Source of the DNA: Fistulifera solaris
Taxonomy: Eukaryota > Bacillariophyta > Bacillariophyceae > Naviculales > Stauroneidaceae
Assembly (NCBI GenBank): GCA_030295235.1
Contig: AP026162.1
Span: 2,232,001 to 2,296,000, forward strand
Length of the DNA: 64,000 bases
Direction of reading: 5' to 3'
Position numbers and translations under genes: made by a program. Below are positions 21,543 to 32,832 of the stretch, piece by piece. A model generated the notes under the pieces. It ran no database searches and was not told the DNA's origin. It was given only the letters and a program-made list of their open reading frames with translations. Each line of letters opens with the position of its first letter. Position 1 is the first letter of the stretch.

Positions 21543-22783
21543 TCATACTTGACACTCTTGTGATATTTTCTTGGGTCTTCCTCTTCGTTTGGGCTCCCAC
21601 TGGAAACCCAATGTCTCCAGTTGTCGTATTCGCTCTTCCTTTTGGGTCCTTTCAAATAGGCACCCTTCAATCGGATATCTTTGAGTCGTTGCCCAAGGGG
21701 CAGACCCCACAAATGCTCCGGCCACGGCCATTCTTCTCCGATCCATTCATGGGGCTTGGGGACTACAAAATGGATCGGAACATCTAACGATCGATTGTGC
21801 AATTTCGAATAAATGGCCGCCGCATGAACCACCTCCAACCATCCCAGATTCGAGTTTCCCGTCCACCGAAACCCCAATTCTTCGAGCAACCGCCGTCGTT
21901 CCGGATGTTTCTTCACATAAAGACCCTTTTGACGCACCGCATGACATTTGACTCCCAGCGGATATCCCCAAAAGGCTTCCGGCCACTGCGGATCCTCCGA
22001 AGGCACTACATACTGCGCCGGCACCTTCAATACTTGCGTGCGTTCTCCCGGACTGAACGGTCCACACTGTTCCAATCGCGCATAATGCCACATAATATCG
22101 TAAAATTTGAGAAAGCGCTCTTCGTGAACATCCCACACGAACCCCAAACCTTCCAATTGTTGCCGCCGCGCTTCGGCCGTCGGTCCCCGCAAAAAATCGT
22201 GCCGGGCACGAATCCGATACACACTCTTCCCCAACGGGATACCCCACGTCGCTCGCGGCCATTGCGCATTATCTAATGGTACCACAAATTGGTTGGGAAC
22301 CAACACGTGGCCATGCAAATTATAGTAGGTAATCAAGGCTTCCAACACGAGATTCCATTCCGGCTGCAATCGTTCCCACACAAACCCCAATCGATTCAAT
22401 TCGGCAACACGATCCGGACGTTCTTGAATGTGCAATTGCCACCATTTCATGTTATAGACCGTCGAGGATAAATCCAAACCGTACCAATCCGAAGGAAAAG
22501 CTGTCGAGGTCACCGTGTAACGACGGGGAATGACCAAATCGCCGTGCAATGCGTGATAGGTTTGGAGTGCTTGCAACGTAATATCGTACGGAATATCCAT
22601 GGCGTTGGTACGTGTTTGTGTTGTTGAGTGAGTTTCGTTTTCTAGAATGATTCGTTCGTTATTGGGCAAAGCAGGACGGCGCATCATCACTCGCCGATGG
22701 GGGTGTCGGCACATCCAAGCGGTTGCTTGCCACATACTCCAACATCCACAGAGAAATAACCATCCACACCGTTTCCGTAACAT
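21543..22783 (-). CDS. Helicase-associated (HA) domain repeat protein; one frame break
   Basis: About 413 aa with four ~70-residue repeats of the helicase-associated type. Each contains a YxxLHG/YARLE-like helix, a VP..FVVP strand, W-P...WG-x-PLG and a closing LGF-x-W (e.g. WPRATWGIPLG and LEGLGFVW). The repeats are stand-alone, without a helicase core, as is common in diatoms; the role is unknown. The N-terminus (GWLFLCGCWSMWQATAWMCR) resembles a signal peptide. The frame breaks in repeat 4 at the T4 run 21640-21643. One added base gives KEERIRQLETLGFQWEPKRR and a stop at 21543. Confidence 0.8.
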
Positions 22784-23305
22784 TCTATTGCAACATTTTA
22801 GAGAATTTTATGATTAATCGAAATAATAGCTGTGTTATAACAATGTTGTTGATAATTACAACGCGCGTTGCGATCGAGTGCAACACACCACGCGCACAGG
22901 CATAAAGTGATGGGTACCGATGTGCCCCTTCAATATAGCGCATATAGTAGTCATGTGTTGTTCTAGCTCATGACTGAAAATCTAGTCTTGGAGACAATCG
23001 ATTTATCTATATTCCTTTGCCTTTAGCTAGAACTAGGTACGACTTTCGCCGTTCGACGTTGCACATTCAAGAAAATTTATTAGCTGCTTTATATTTTGTT
23101 ATAGTAAATAGCCTTTACCTTGCCTAGTTTGCCCGTGTTCCTTGTCTAGCAATGTATAACCCACTTGTTTGACTCGAATGAATTTCCGTTTCGAAACCAT
23201 CAAGCAGCTCTCACTTTTTTCAGCCTTTAAAAGAAAGTCAAGTGATAAAGGCTTTCTGAATTTCACAGTACTCGACGTACTTGATTCAGGAGCTTTCATT
23301 GACAT
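22784..23305. other. Intergenic spacer
   Basis: About 520 AT-rich bases between the start of the HA-domain gene and the stop of the GNAT gene. No gene, RNA or repeat recognised. Confidence 0.45.
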
Positions 23306-24247
23306 TCATGGAAGGTCTTTGACAAAATACCCAATCTCCGCCGCCGATCCCGCCCAAAAGGGGTTCCATCGTTGACCGACATCTTTATAACCGGCGCTCG
23401 TGTATAATTGATAAGCTGCCGTATTGTCGACATCGACATGCAAGTAGATTTTCGAATAACCCCAGACGGTACCCGCAATGTCTTCGACACATTGCACCAA
23501 GGCGCGACCGATGCTTTGTCCCCGATACGCTTCCGCCACACACAAGTTACTCAAGTACGGTTGTTGCTGAACTGCCGTTTGTTTGTTCCAAAGACGCCGT
23601 TCGATCCGATCCAACCAGGGCAGTGTAAACGGAATTTTGGCATCGCACGGTTGTAAGCGCAATTCCACAGAACCAATGATGTCAATGCGCCAGTTCATCT
23701 TCTTCGTATCGTTCGGAACAGGCCGCGCGAGTACCAAAACGAGAGCCATCCCGGCCGCTCCTTCCTCAGCGGGATGAGGTCCCTGAATGCCCATAGTTTG
23801 GGTAAGACGCCCACGAACCCGACTCCGCAACCCCGCCAAGACTTCGGCAAAGGCCACAATCCCCGAATATCCATTCAACAGTTCGACGGTTGGTTGAAGA
23901 ATGAACTGTTCAAATGACGTCATATCGCTGCTCAAACGAATGGCTTCGGAGCCAAACGATTCGACGACAAAGCGCGCCGTGTCGGGTAAATCGTCTTCTT
24001 CGACGACACACAATTCGAAAGATGGGTCGGATTTCAGCTGGAAGTTGGCGTTGAGGCACGATTGCTCATTTATTGTTGATTCATCTTTTGGGTAAAGAGT
24101 TCGTAAAGGGATTAAATGAAGTGTCGGCCGACGCAATCGATTATTGTTGCGGGCGAGCGATGCGGAAAATCCTCGTGTGCTTTGGACGAGTAATACGAGG
24201 GACAGTAACAATGAAAATCGCCGTCGTTTGAAATCACTTTTTATCAT
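23306..24247 (-). CDS. GNAT-family N-acetyltransferase, probably plastid-targeted
   Basis: 313 aa, intact. N-terminal signal peptide (RRRFSLLLSLVLLVQSTRG) followed by FSAS, fitting diatom plastid import. The C-terminal GNAT fold (~residues 75-310) has the acetyl-CoA pyrophosphate loop region LCVAEAYRGQSIGRALVQ (R-G-Q-x-I-G-x-A) and the closing YLHVDVDNTAAYQLYTSAGY. It resembles plastid GNATs of plants and algae that acetylate protein N-termini or lysines. The substrate cannot be read from the sequence. Confidence 0.85.
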   Translation of the reverse strand: MIKSDFKRRRFSLLLSLVLLVQSTRGFSASLARNNNRLRRPTLHLIPLRTLYPKDESTINEQSCLNANFQLKSDPSFELCVVEEDDLPDTARFVVESFGSEAIRLSSDMTSFEQFILQPTVELLNGYSGIVAFAEVLAGLRSRVRGRLTQTMGIQGPHPAEEGAAGMALVLVLARPVPNDTKKMNWRIDIIGSVELRLQPCDAKIPFTLPWLDRIERRLWNKQTAVQQQPYLSNLCVAEAYRGQSIGRALVQCVEDIAGTVWGYSKIYLHVDVDNTAAYQLYTSAGYKDVGQRWNPFWAGSAAEIGYFVKDLP

Positions 24248-24772
24248 CTTGCGAAGTAGAAAAGGGAGGTGGGTTGACGTTAATTATTAACTCCGTAACA
24301 AACATGAGGTGCAATGACGAAATAATATAAAATGAACAAACATGAAACAGAAATTCTGGATAGTGTCGTTCCAGAAAATCTGGATGAGATTCGGTGTAAA
24401 CAGTCATACAGAAACTCTGGCTACGCGCTTGACTTTCTAGATACGGTGGTTCTTATAATACTACTGAAATTCTGTCTACGTTAATCACCTTTTTTATCTT
24501 GCGCAAGACCGTAGCCCTTTCGTTGTATAATTGCTCAATATTTGTAAAATGGACTTGCATGATGTATGACCATGGATCGATTGTGTTTCGATTCTTTGCT
24601 ATAATAGGACATCTTGAGGATGTGTTCCGAATTCTCTCACTACTACGTTGAATGCAGTTTTGAAACCTTATCTTGACGAAATCTCTAGTGATTCAAAAGA
24701 GTTTCATTTCTTCTTACTTTTAATAAAGTATATAGCCTCTACTTTGTGTTTATTTTTATGATTCGTCATTCA
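24248..24772. other. Intergenic spacer with diverged palindromic motifs
   Basis: About 525 bases. 24348-24476 holds four diverged copies of the CAGAAATTCTGG / CCAGAAAATCTGG palindrome found in the tandem repeat at 19545-20150. No gene recognised. Confidence 0.6.
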
Positions 24773-25759
24773 TTATCCCCCCGTGACCGATTTCCACCAA
24801 TTCCCTAATGTATTTTCTTCTTGTTGTTGAAGAGACTTTGGTTTTCGAAATGGCACCGCACCCGACTCAAATTTGTTTCGCAAATCGTACACAAATTCTA
24901 GTGCGGCTCGTTCGGCGGTGGTCAATTCGGGATGCCAAAAATCCAGAATCAAGACATGCCGATCGTGTTGGGTCGGATTGCCGGTGCTGTGGGTAAAGGA
25001 CGTATCCAAAGTCGTTAGTTTTCCTTCTTGCCATCCACGGCGTTCCCCTCCCACTTCAATCCAGCAATCCTTTCCGTCTTCGGCGGCAGGAATCGATAAT
25101 CCCAAATGGGACGTCAAGATAAAATTTCGTCCGTCGGAATGGGGTTGGACACCGGACCCGGGGGCTTGTCGCGCAAAGCAAACACCCCGGACCGCCAAAG
25201 GAATGTTGAGAGACCGCAACAGTTCGTAGGTTTCGGGAAAGGCTTGACAATTTTCCATATTCCATACCCCCAAACGTTGCAATCGCACGGCACTCCATCC
25301 GGCGCCCATGACTTGATTCTGCCATACGGAATCGGCCGCAAATTTGTTGCTATTCAACAACTGCTCCCGGAATTCGCGTTGAATGATATTAGCCGAAGCT
25401 TCCAAGGGTGCCGCCCACGGAAATAATTCCGGATCGTCGGAGGTATCCCAGAACGGTTTCGCGGTCAAATCGGGGACATGTTCTTCGGAGGGTTCATGAC
25501 CGGAAGCATATCCCTGCGGTGGTGGAATCAATCCCTGGGATGAAGCACAAAACGTACGAATGCGCTCTAAATTTTGTCCATTTTGTTTCAAATAAAATCG
25601 TTCGATGCCTTCCAAGCCTTCTTCGACGTCTTCCCAAAACTGTTGTTGTCGTTCCGTAAGTGCCGATACGGCGACGACGCGAGGATGCGAAGGTGGTGTG
25701 GTGTGAAAAGCTTCAACGACAAACGTTGACCCAACCAACCAAACCAGAAGATGCTTCAT
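24773..25759 (-). CDS. Aspartyl/asparaginyl beta-hydroxylase-like dioxygenase
   Basis: 328 aa, intact. The N-terminal signal (HLLVWLVGSTFVVEAFHTTPP) ends in VEAF, compatible with plastid or secretory import. The C-terminal cupin-like domain carries the Fe(II)/2-oxoglutarate pattern of the Asp/Asn hydroxylase family: PHSDGRNFILTSHLGLSIP, then GKLTTLDTSFTHST and RHVLILDFWHPEL, with His and Asp candidates for metal binding and Arg for 2-oxoglutarate. Family members hydroxylate Asp/Asn of proteins; the substrate here is unknown. Confidence 0.8.
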   Translation of the reverse strand: MKHLLVWLVGSTFVVEAFHTTPPSHPRVVAVSALTERQQQFWEDVEEGLEGIERFYLKQNGQNLERIRTFCASSQGLIPPPQGYASGHEPSEEHVPDLTAKPFWDTSDDPELFPWAAPLEASANIIQREFREQLLNSNKFAADSVWQNQVMGAGWSAVRLQRLGVWNMENCQAFPETYELLRSLNIPLAVRGVCFARQAPGSGVQPHSDGRNFILTSHLGLSIPAAEDGKDCWIEVGGERRGWQEGKLTTLDTSFTHSTGNPTQHDRHVLILDFWHPELTTAERAALEFVYDLRNKFESGAVPFRKPKSLQQQEENTLGNWWKSVTGG

Positions 25760-25921
25760 TGTTCGTTTTCGTAAAAAACTGATTGAATAGACAAGCCATG
25801 TACCTTTCCTTTATCTAGCTTGGCAAAAGCAACAACGCCGCAAATAAAAAGTTTTATTGTGAGTTGAGTTGTTGACATTAAACTGAGTTTTTGTAGCTTG
25901 AAACCGCCTGTGTTAAGCACA

Positions 25922-25993
25922 TCCGCGATAGTATAGTGGCTAGTATCCCCGCCTGTCACGCGGGAGACCGGGGTTCGATTCCCCGTCGCGGAG
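25922..25993 (+). tRNA. tRNA-Asp (anticodon GTC)
   Basis: 72-nt cloverleaf. The acceptor stem TCCGCGA (25922-25928) pairs with TCGCGGA (25986-25992), with discriminator G25993. A-box-like TAGTATAGTGGCTAGTA lies in the D arm. The anticodon loop CTGTCAC has GTC at 25955-25957. The T arm contains GGTTCGATTCC. There is no intron and no encoded CCA. A T-run at 25996-26001 would serve as the Pol III terminator. Confidence 0.97.
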
Positions 25994-26181
25994 TATTTTT
26001 TCTATTCCGTCTCATTTTTTGCCCACTGACGTTTTTTAGTCGGTTGATGATTCACCACCATCGGTATGTCTTTTTTCTTTTGCACTTGTCGAACATGTAG
26101 AATAACATATACTAATGATCAAGGAAAGGTATTGAAAACAAGACGCTAAAAAACTTAACCTATTCACTATCCTCTTAAAAG

Positions 26182-27408
26182 ATGCACATTCCGTCCGCAA
26201 TCATGACAACTACAATGATTTTGGCTTCGACGACACGATGGGCGTCGGCCTTTTCGTCGCGTTCATCGGCATTTACTCGCAGCAATTTTCGCTCGTATTC
26301 TTCCACACAACTCTCCATGAAGTTACAAACCGCCATTGTCGGATTACCCAATGTCGATAAATCTACGCTCTTCAATGCCTTGACCGAAACACAAGGTGCC
26401 GAAGCGGCCAATTATCCCTTTTGTACCATTGAACCCAACGTTGGGATTGTGGCCGTCCCGGATCCGCGATTGCAAGTTCTGTCCAAAATCAACAAATCTG
26501 TGAAAATTGTTCCCGCGACTTTGGAATTTGTCGACGTGGCCGGTCTGATCAAGGGTGCAGCGCAAGGCGAAGGTTTGGGCAATCAATTTTTGGGCTCCAT
26601 TCGTCAGTGCGATGCCATTGTGCACGTCGTACGGTGCTTTGAAGATGATGATGTCATTCATGTCGATGGGACGGTCGATCCTATTCGGGATGCGGAATTG
26701 ATTAATTTGGAACTAACGTTTGCGGATTTGGCGCAAGTCGAGAAACGGTTGGAACGCGTTCGCAAGGACCGGAATGCGAATACCGACGAAAAGAATGCCC
26801 TCGAAAAAGTGTCGGCTGTACTCAATATGGATCAACCCGCTCGGCAAGCGGATTTGTCTCCCGAAGAAGAAGCATCGATCAAATCATTGGGTCTTTTAAC
26901 AAGAAAGCCCATGATTTATGCCGCCAACGTGGCGGATGGAGATTTGGCGACCGGTAACGAACGCGTCGACCAACTTCGAGAAATGGCGACCAAAGAAGGC
27001 GGGAAAGTTGTCGTAGTTTCGGCACAAGTCGAATCTGAGTTGGTCGACCTTGAACCGGAAGATCGCGAAGATTTCTTGCAGTCGCTGGGAGTGACCATGG
27101 AGGATACAGGCTTGCGCAAATTGGTGCGAGAGGCGTACGATTTGTTGGGCCTGTCCACGTATTTTACAAGTGGAGAGACCGAAACCCGCGCCTGGACGAT
27201 CAAAAAGGGATGGAAAGCTCCTCAGGCCGCTGGTGTGATTCATAATGATTTCGAGCGTGGTTTCATTCGTGCGGAAACGATATCGTACGAGCATCTGGTG
27301 CAATGTGGCAGTGAACAAGAGGCAAAAAGTAAAGGTTTACTACGAAGTGAAGGAAAGGAGTACGAGGTGCAAGAAGGAGACGTCATTTTGTTCCGCTTTA
27401 ACGTATAG
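26182..27408 (+). CDS. Organelle-targeted YchF/OLA1-type GTPase-fold ATPase with altered P-loop
   Basis: 408 aa, intact. N-terminal signal region with the plastid motif WASAFSS, then a Ser/Arg-rich transit-like stretch; the YchF core starts at ~45. Recognisable motifs: P-loop GLPNVDKSTLFNAL, switch region YPFCTIEPNVGIVAVPD, DVAGLIKGAAQGEGLGNQFL, specificity motif NVAD, a coiled insert (LEKVSAVLN) and a C-terminal TGS domain ending GDVILFRF. YchF proteins bind ATP/GTP and the ribosome. The second invariant P-loop glycine (GxxxxGKS) is Asp here (codon GAT at 26356-26358), which should weaken nucleotide binding unless it is a sequencing error. The N-terminus marks this as the plastid copy rather than cytosolic OLA1. 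Confidence 0.9.
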   Translation: MHIPSAIMTTTMILASTTRWASAFSSRSSAFTRSNFRSYSSTQLSMKLQTAIVGLPNVDKSTLFNALTETQGAEAANYPFCTIEPNVGIVAVPDPRLQVLSKINKSVKIVPATLEFVDVAGLIKGAAQGEGLGNQFLGSIRQCDAIVHVVRCFEDDDVIHVDGTVDPIRDAELINLELTFADLAQVEKRLERVRKDRNANTDEKNALEKVSAVLNMDQPARQADLSPEEEASIKSLGLLTRKPMIYAANVADGDLATGNERVDQLREMATKEGGKVVVVSAQVESELVDLEPEDREDFLQSLGVTMEDTGLRKLVREAYDLLGLSTYFTSGETETRAWTIKKGWKAPQAAGVIHNDFERGFIRAETISYEHLVQCGSEQEAKSKGLLRSEGKEYEVQEGDVILFRFNV

Positions 27409-27443
27409 TTTTAGCATTGTTATGAATAATTACATTTGTTGTT

Positions 27444-28825
27444 TTATTCACCTTGGAATCGTTCTTCCACTGCCCACAAGCCAAGTGCAGGATTTCGAAT
27501 GAAAAGAATTCACCGTCATCATCCGTATTCCAGCCATCTTTGAGCTTTTGAACGTCATATTTCTTTTCCATCTGTTCCAAACTACCGTAGCCTATTCCAG
27601 CCTGTTCTATTTCGTCGCGCGTGAGATGTCCCGGACAGTAAGTGATGTGGAACCTCCCCTCGGACGAGCCGTGAATGAGATGAGCGACCGCGGACAGATT
27701 ATCCCTCAATTCTTGATTCTCTTCCATGGCTTTCATTGTAGCAGGAGTTCCCTTATATCCATATTTTCGTATGAGTTCATCGACTCGTGCATCTTCACCA
27801 AATCGTTTTACACCCGGAGCCAAGACAATGAGATGACCGTCATCGGCCATGGCCATACGTGTGCGGTAGATCGCCTTGTTCCCCAACCAGGTGCTATGAA
27901 ATTCGTCCGGATCCAGGTAGGTTACCATGCGATGGACTGGTTTTTCCAGCATGGTGAAATTGACTTTGAGACTCAGATCGCACGCTTTCGAGTAACATTC
28001 AATGTCCCTCCCAATGTACAGACCCCGTACGCAGAGATCACCTGTGTCTTTATCCGGAGCCACGACAGTCAGTATGTACCACAAATCCAGCTGCTTCTCC
28101 AGAAATTCCTGACTCGCATAGTTCAAGATGGCACGCAATGGATTGTCCTTGCGACCCATCATGCGCTCCATGCCGTGGACGGCTCCAATGAAATGAGACA
28201 AATTGATGGCTTCGACTCCCCCCGTCCCAACAAACAAGTTCTTGTTGAAATTGGCCATCCCCATGACTTCGTGCGGCACTACTTGCCCGATGGATAACAC
28301 GAGAGACGCCGGTTTCTTGTCTGGACGACGACGCTTGTCCCACACCTTTCGATTCAATTGTGCCGGCCATTCTTGATCGACGAGACCCTGTGTTGCCTCT
28401 CGTACCATGGAAGCCGGTGCATGTCCTATCGTGACGACATCCTTACGCCATTCATGAACAATGAAAGTGTCATCTTGTTTCTTCGCTAGTTGTTCTCCGT
28501 ACATGGTTTTGATTTCCTGCGGTGTCATGGGCGCATGCGTTCCGAGTGCGGGTAAAATTTGTATCGAAGGCGGCGAACTTTTCAGTTTCTTTGTTGATGG
28601 AGTATCGCTAGTCTCTGAAGGGATGAACTGATAATGCTCGCATATCATTTGCGTCAATTTTCCTGCTTGAGAATGGAAGCGCGTGAAATCGGGTGGAATG
28701 ATCAAGACATCGTCACGTGCTCCGAGCGCTTCTAGAAATGAATCAATCTGCTGTCTTAGATCATCGTCGGAAAAACACGTTGTTTCTGATCCGACCGCAC
28801 AGAATAGAGAAGGTGGTTCTGACAT
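27444..28825 (-). CDS. LarA-like nickel-dependent racemase/epimerase family protein; one frame break
   Basis: About 460 aa. Belongs to the LarA (DUF2088) family, whose founder racemises lactate with a nickel-pincer nucleotide. DFTRFHS, GTHAPMT and PHEVMGMANFNK are visible. His/Lys/His spacing in PHEV..FNK..SHFIG (10 then 16 residues) equals that of the Lactobacillus LarA nickel site (H174, K184, H200). The substrate is unknown. The plain frame reads on to 27398, but adding one T at the run 27502-27505 gives the family's conserved ending FFIRNPALGLW and a stop at 27444. No larB/C/E-like gene lies nearby. The next gene upstream starts after 40 bases. Confidence 0.85.
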
Positions 28826-28865
28826 GATGATTTATTTGATGTGAATTGTTAGATCATCATTCTCT

Positions 28866-29147
28866 CTATGGCAAGTATCGCGACAAAAACGCAGAACGGT
28901 CATCGCGCCCGTGATCGGATCTTTCAGTACCGTATGGATCGTTTACTATACTGAAGCGATGTCGTCGGACCATAACTTGACTGTGACGTTTCGTACTCTT
29001 CAATTCCAGCGTCATGTCAAAAATGTTTGCCTCTTGCTTGCTCTTTCCGCGCAATGACGAAAATGGGCGCAACATCTGACGGAACGACAGACACGGTTTT
29101 ATTTTCGAGACGCGCGTGCAACTCCGAGATCCGAACAAGGAAGTCAT
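28866..29147 (-). CDS. Small hypothetical protein, possible mitochondrial presequence
   Basis: 93-aa frame with an ATG at 29147. Not recognised. Its first ~35 residues are rich in Arg/Ser/Lys and free of acids (SLFGSRSCTRVSKIKPCLSF), as in mitochondrial targeting peptides. The rest is basic and polar. It lies just upstream of, and on the same strand as, the LarA-like gene. It may equally be a chance frame. Confidence 0.35.
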   Translation of the reverse strand: MTSLFGSRSCTRVSKIKPCLSFRQMLRPFSSLRGKSKQEANIFDMTLELKSTKRHSQVMVRRHRFSIVNDPYGTERSDHGRDDRSAFLSRYLP

Positions 29148-30643
<1,496 letters not shown>

Positions 30644-30725
30644 AGAAGGATTAGCATACAATCTTGGGTAATAAAGTGCCGCGCTAGTTATTATATAGTA
30701 ATAGAAATACTGTTTCATTGAAGTA

Positions 30726-32361
30726 CTACGAAAGTTCCGCAGTATGATGGTCGTGAGGCCCATCGCTGAACCCGTTCGCTTTCGCCGAGTGCGATGATTC
30801 AAACTCGTCGTCATCGTCCAGAGCCGACGGTACGACGCCGGATAACTCCAGATCATCTCCGTCACTCCGCAATTCCATAACGTAGGCGTACTCCTTGGCA
30901 TTAGGATTTGGTCTCCAAAGAATCGCCACACCCAAGAGAGCCCCCGTGTAAATCAATTCTTTGAGTCCTTCAATCATCCATTCATTCTCTTCCAATAAAA
31001 TCCCGCTTTCCCCGAAAGTATCGACCACCGAGAAGATGGCCCAGATCACCGACGCCAAAATGGTGAAAAGGAAGATTTGTCGGAGTTGCAAGTAGCGCTC
31101 GAGCTTGCGCGTTTGATTCATGTTCTCCAAGTACTCCATCGTATTATTCAGGGCATCGAGCATCCACATGAAAAAGACCACATCGAGCACCGCCAATACA
31201 AACGTCAAGAGCGACGCGAGCTGGAAGAGGTTTTCTTCTTTGCTTTCCGAAAGCGTCTGTATATCTTCAATGGCGAACACCATGATCAAGTCCACAAAGA
31301 CGGACGTTGCCGTATATGCCGTACCAAGGATGACAATGGTTTTCATGGTCGATCCCAACGAGTCGCGCACCACACCCCAGCCGAGGCCGACCATGACCGC
31401 CAGACAACGCGAAACACCCTGTTTGAAACTACCGGTAAAAATGGTCAAATACGCCAGCAAGTTATTGGGATAACCCTGACCGTTCCAAAGGAGAAGATGG
31501 ACGGTCTGATAAAAGGCTTCGACGAGGCCCAAACAGATAGTAGCGAGGATCCATTTCTCAATCGGAATGCGACTCTCCTTGTTCTTGATCATACTTAAAC
31601 CGTACCAGAGGACAAAGGCAATGTAACCGACTGTCACATAGATATAAAACCACATAATACCAAAGAGTTGACCCGGCAAGTATCCGTGCTCGGACTTCCA
31701 AATCATGTTTTCCTTTCACGGCCACGGGCCGTCCGGAAGGGTCACAGTTCGCCATAACCACAACATAATGACCCTGCTCGAGTTGATCGAGTTTTCCCAA
31801 TTTGATGCGTTTCGAAACATCCCCCGCCGAAGGAATATTGACATACCGCGAGTCGCCCGTGTACTTGGACTTGTCGACAATGATCCGTCCGTACTGGGCC
31901 GCTTGATCGCGATCGCACAATCCCTTGTCAATCGCATCGTTCGAACAACACCAGCGGAGTGTACCATCGTCCGCGCGACCTCCGACCCCCGATGCGGTAT
32001 AATCACACCCTTTGCGGGAACTCGCACATTTTTCCGGCAATCGAAAGACGAGAATATCGACGGCGGTACCATCCGTTTCGATGCCTCCATCGAGTCGTCG
32101 GCGCGAGCCATCATCATTCACGTACTCATCGTCCGTCATGCTATCGTCTGTAAACACGGAATTGGGATCTAAAAAGTTGTTGTGATCGGAATTGAAGGTG
32201 AGATCCGACAAATCAATGAATCCGGGGGCCCGAATGTATCCTTCGTAATAATGAATCGTTGATTCGTCCGGTTTGAGCAACACGTTGAAGGGCATCACCT
32301 CCGCGTGGGTTCGGACGAAGCACAATGTTGTCGTTGCGAGAATGAATAGGAGTCGTTGCAT
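30726..32361 (-). CDS. GOST/lung seven-transmembrane family protein; one frame break
   Basis: About 544 aa. Signal peptide MQRLLFILATTTLCFVRTHA (1-20), a ~200-aa Cys-containing lumenal domain (KGCDYTASG, LRWCCSND), then the lung-7-TM region beginning WKSEHGYLPGQLFGIMWFY, with seven hydrophobic segments and a charged cytosolic tail. GOST proteins (GPR107/108, TMEM87) reside in Golgi/endosomes and aid trafficking or ion conduction. The frame breaks at the T4 run 31708-31711 (one surplus base), exactly at the ectodomain/TM1 junction. Removing it joins VAVKGN to MIWKSEHGY. It is head-to-head with POLD1. Confidence 0.88.
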
Positions 32362-32832
32362 CTTATTGAATAAAATGAAGTGGAGAATGACCAGGCAACT
32401 CGTTTGAGAAAGTGTTTTGTTAGGAAACACGACCGTTGTAAAAAAGATGCCCCGCAATGACTTCGCGGCAAGCTTCGCGGGAGGCACGAGACCACGGCGA
32501 AACACGCCAAGACACATCGTTTGCTGCGCACTGACGCGCAGGGTCGTGGTGGGAGGAGTTTCCGGTTTACACTGTAATGTACAGTCAATTTCCTTTTGAG
32601 TAACACGGAACTTCATAGTTGTATGTAATAATCGTAGCGGTTCTCAATGAATGGAAAAGACAGCCGTTGAGAGTCGCGCGCCGCCTCACCCTCCGTTTCC
32701 CTCCTCCGCCGTGCGAAGAACCGCCGCCATGCGGTGCACACAAATAAATGACAGTGACAGCACCAAAATATAAAGCATTCATTCGTTCGTCCTTTCTCTG
32801 CACGAGACTTGTTTCAAACCTCTAGACAGATC
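32362..32832. other. Divergent promoter region, GOST/POLD1
   Basis: About 470 bases between the two divergent starts. No open frame or repeat of note. Both 5' UTRs and promoters should lie here. Confidence 0.5.
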
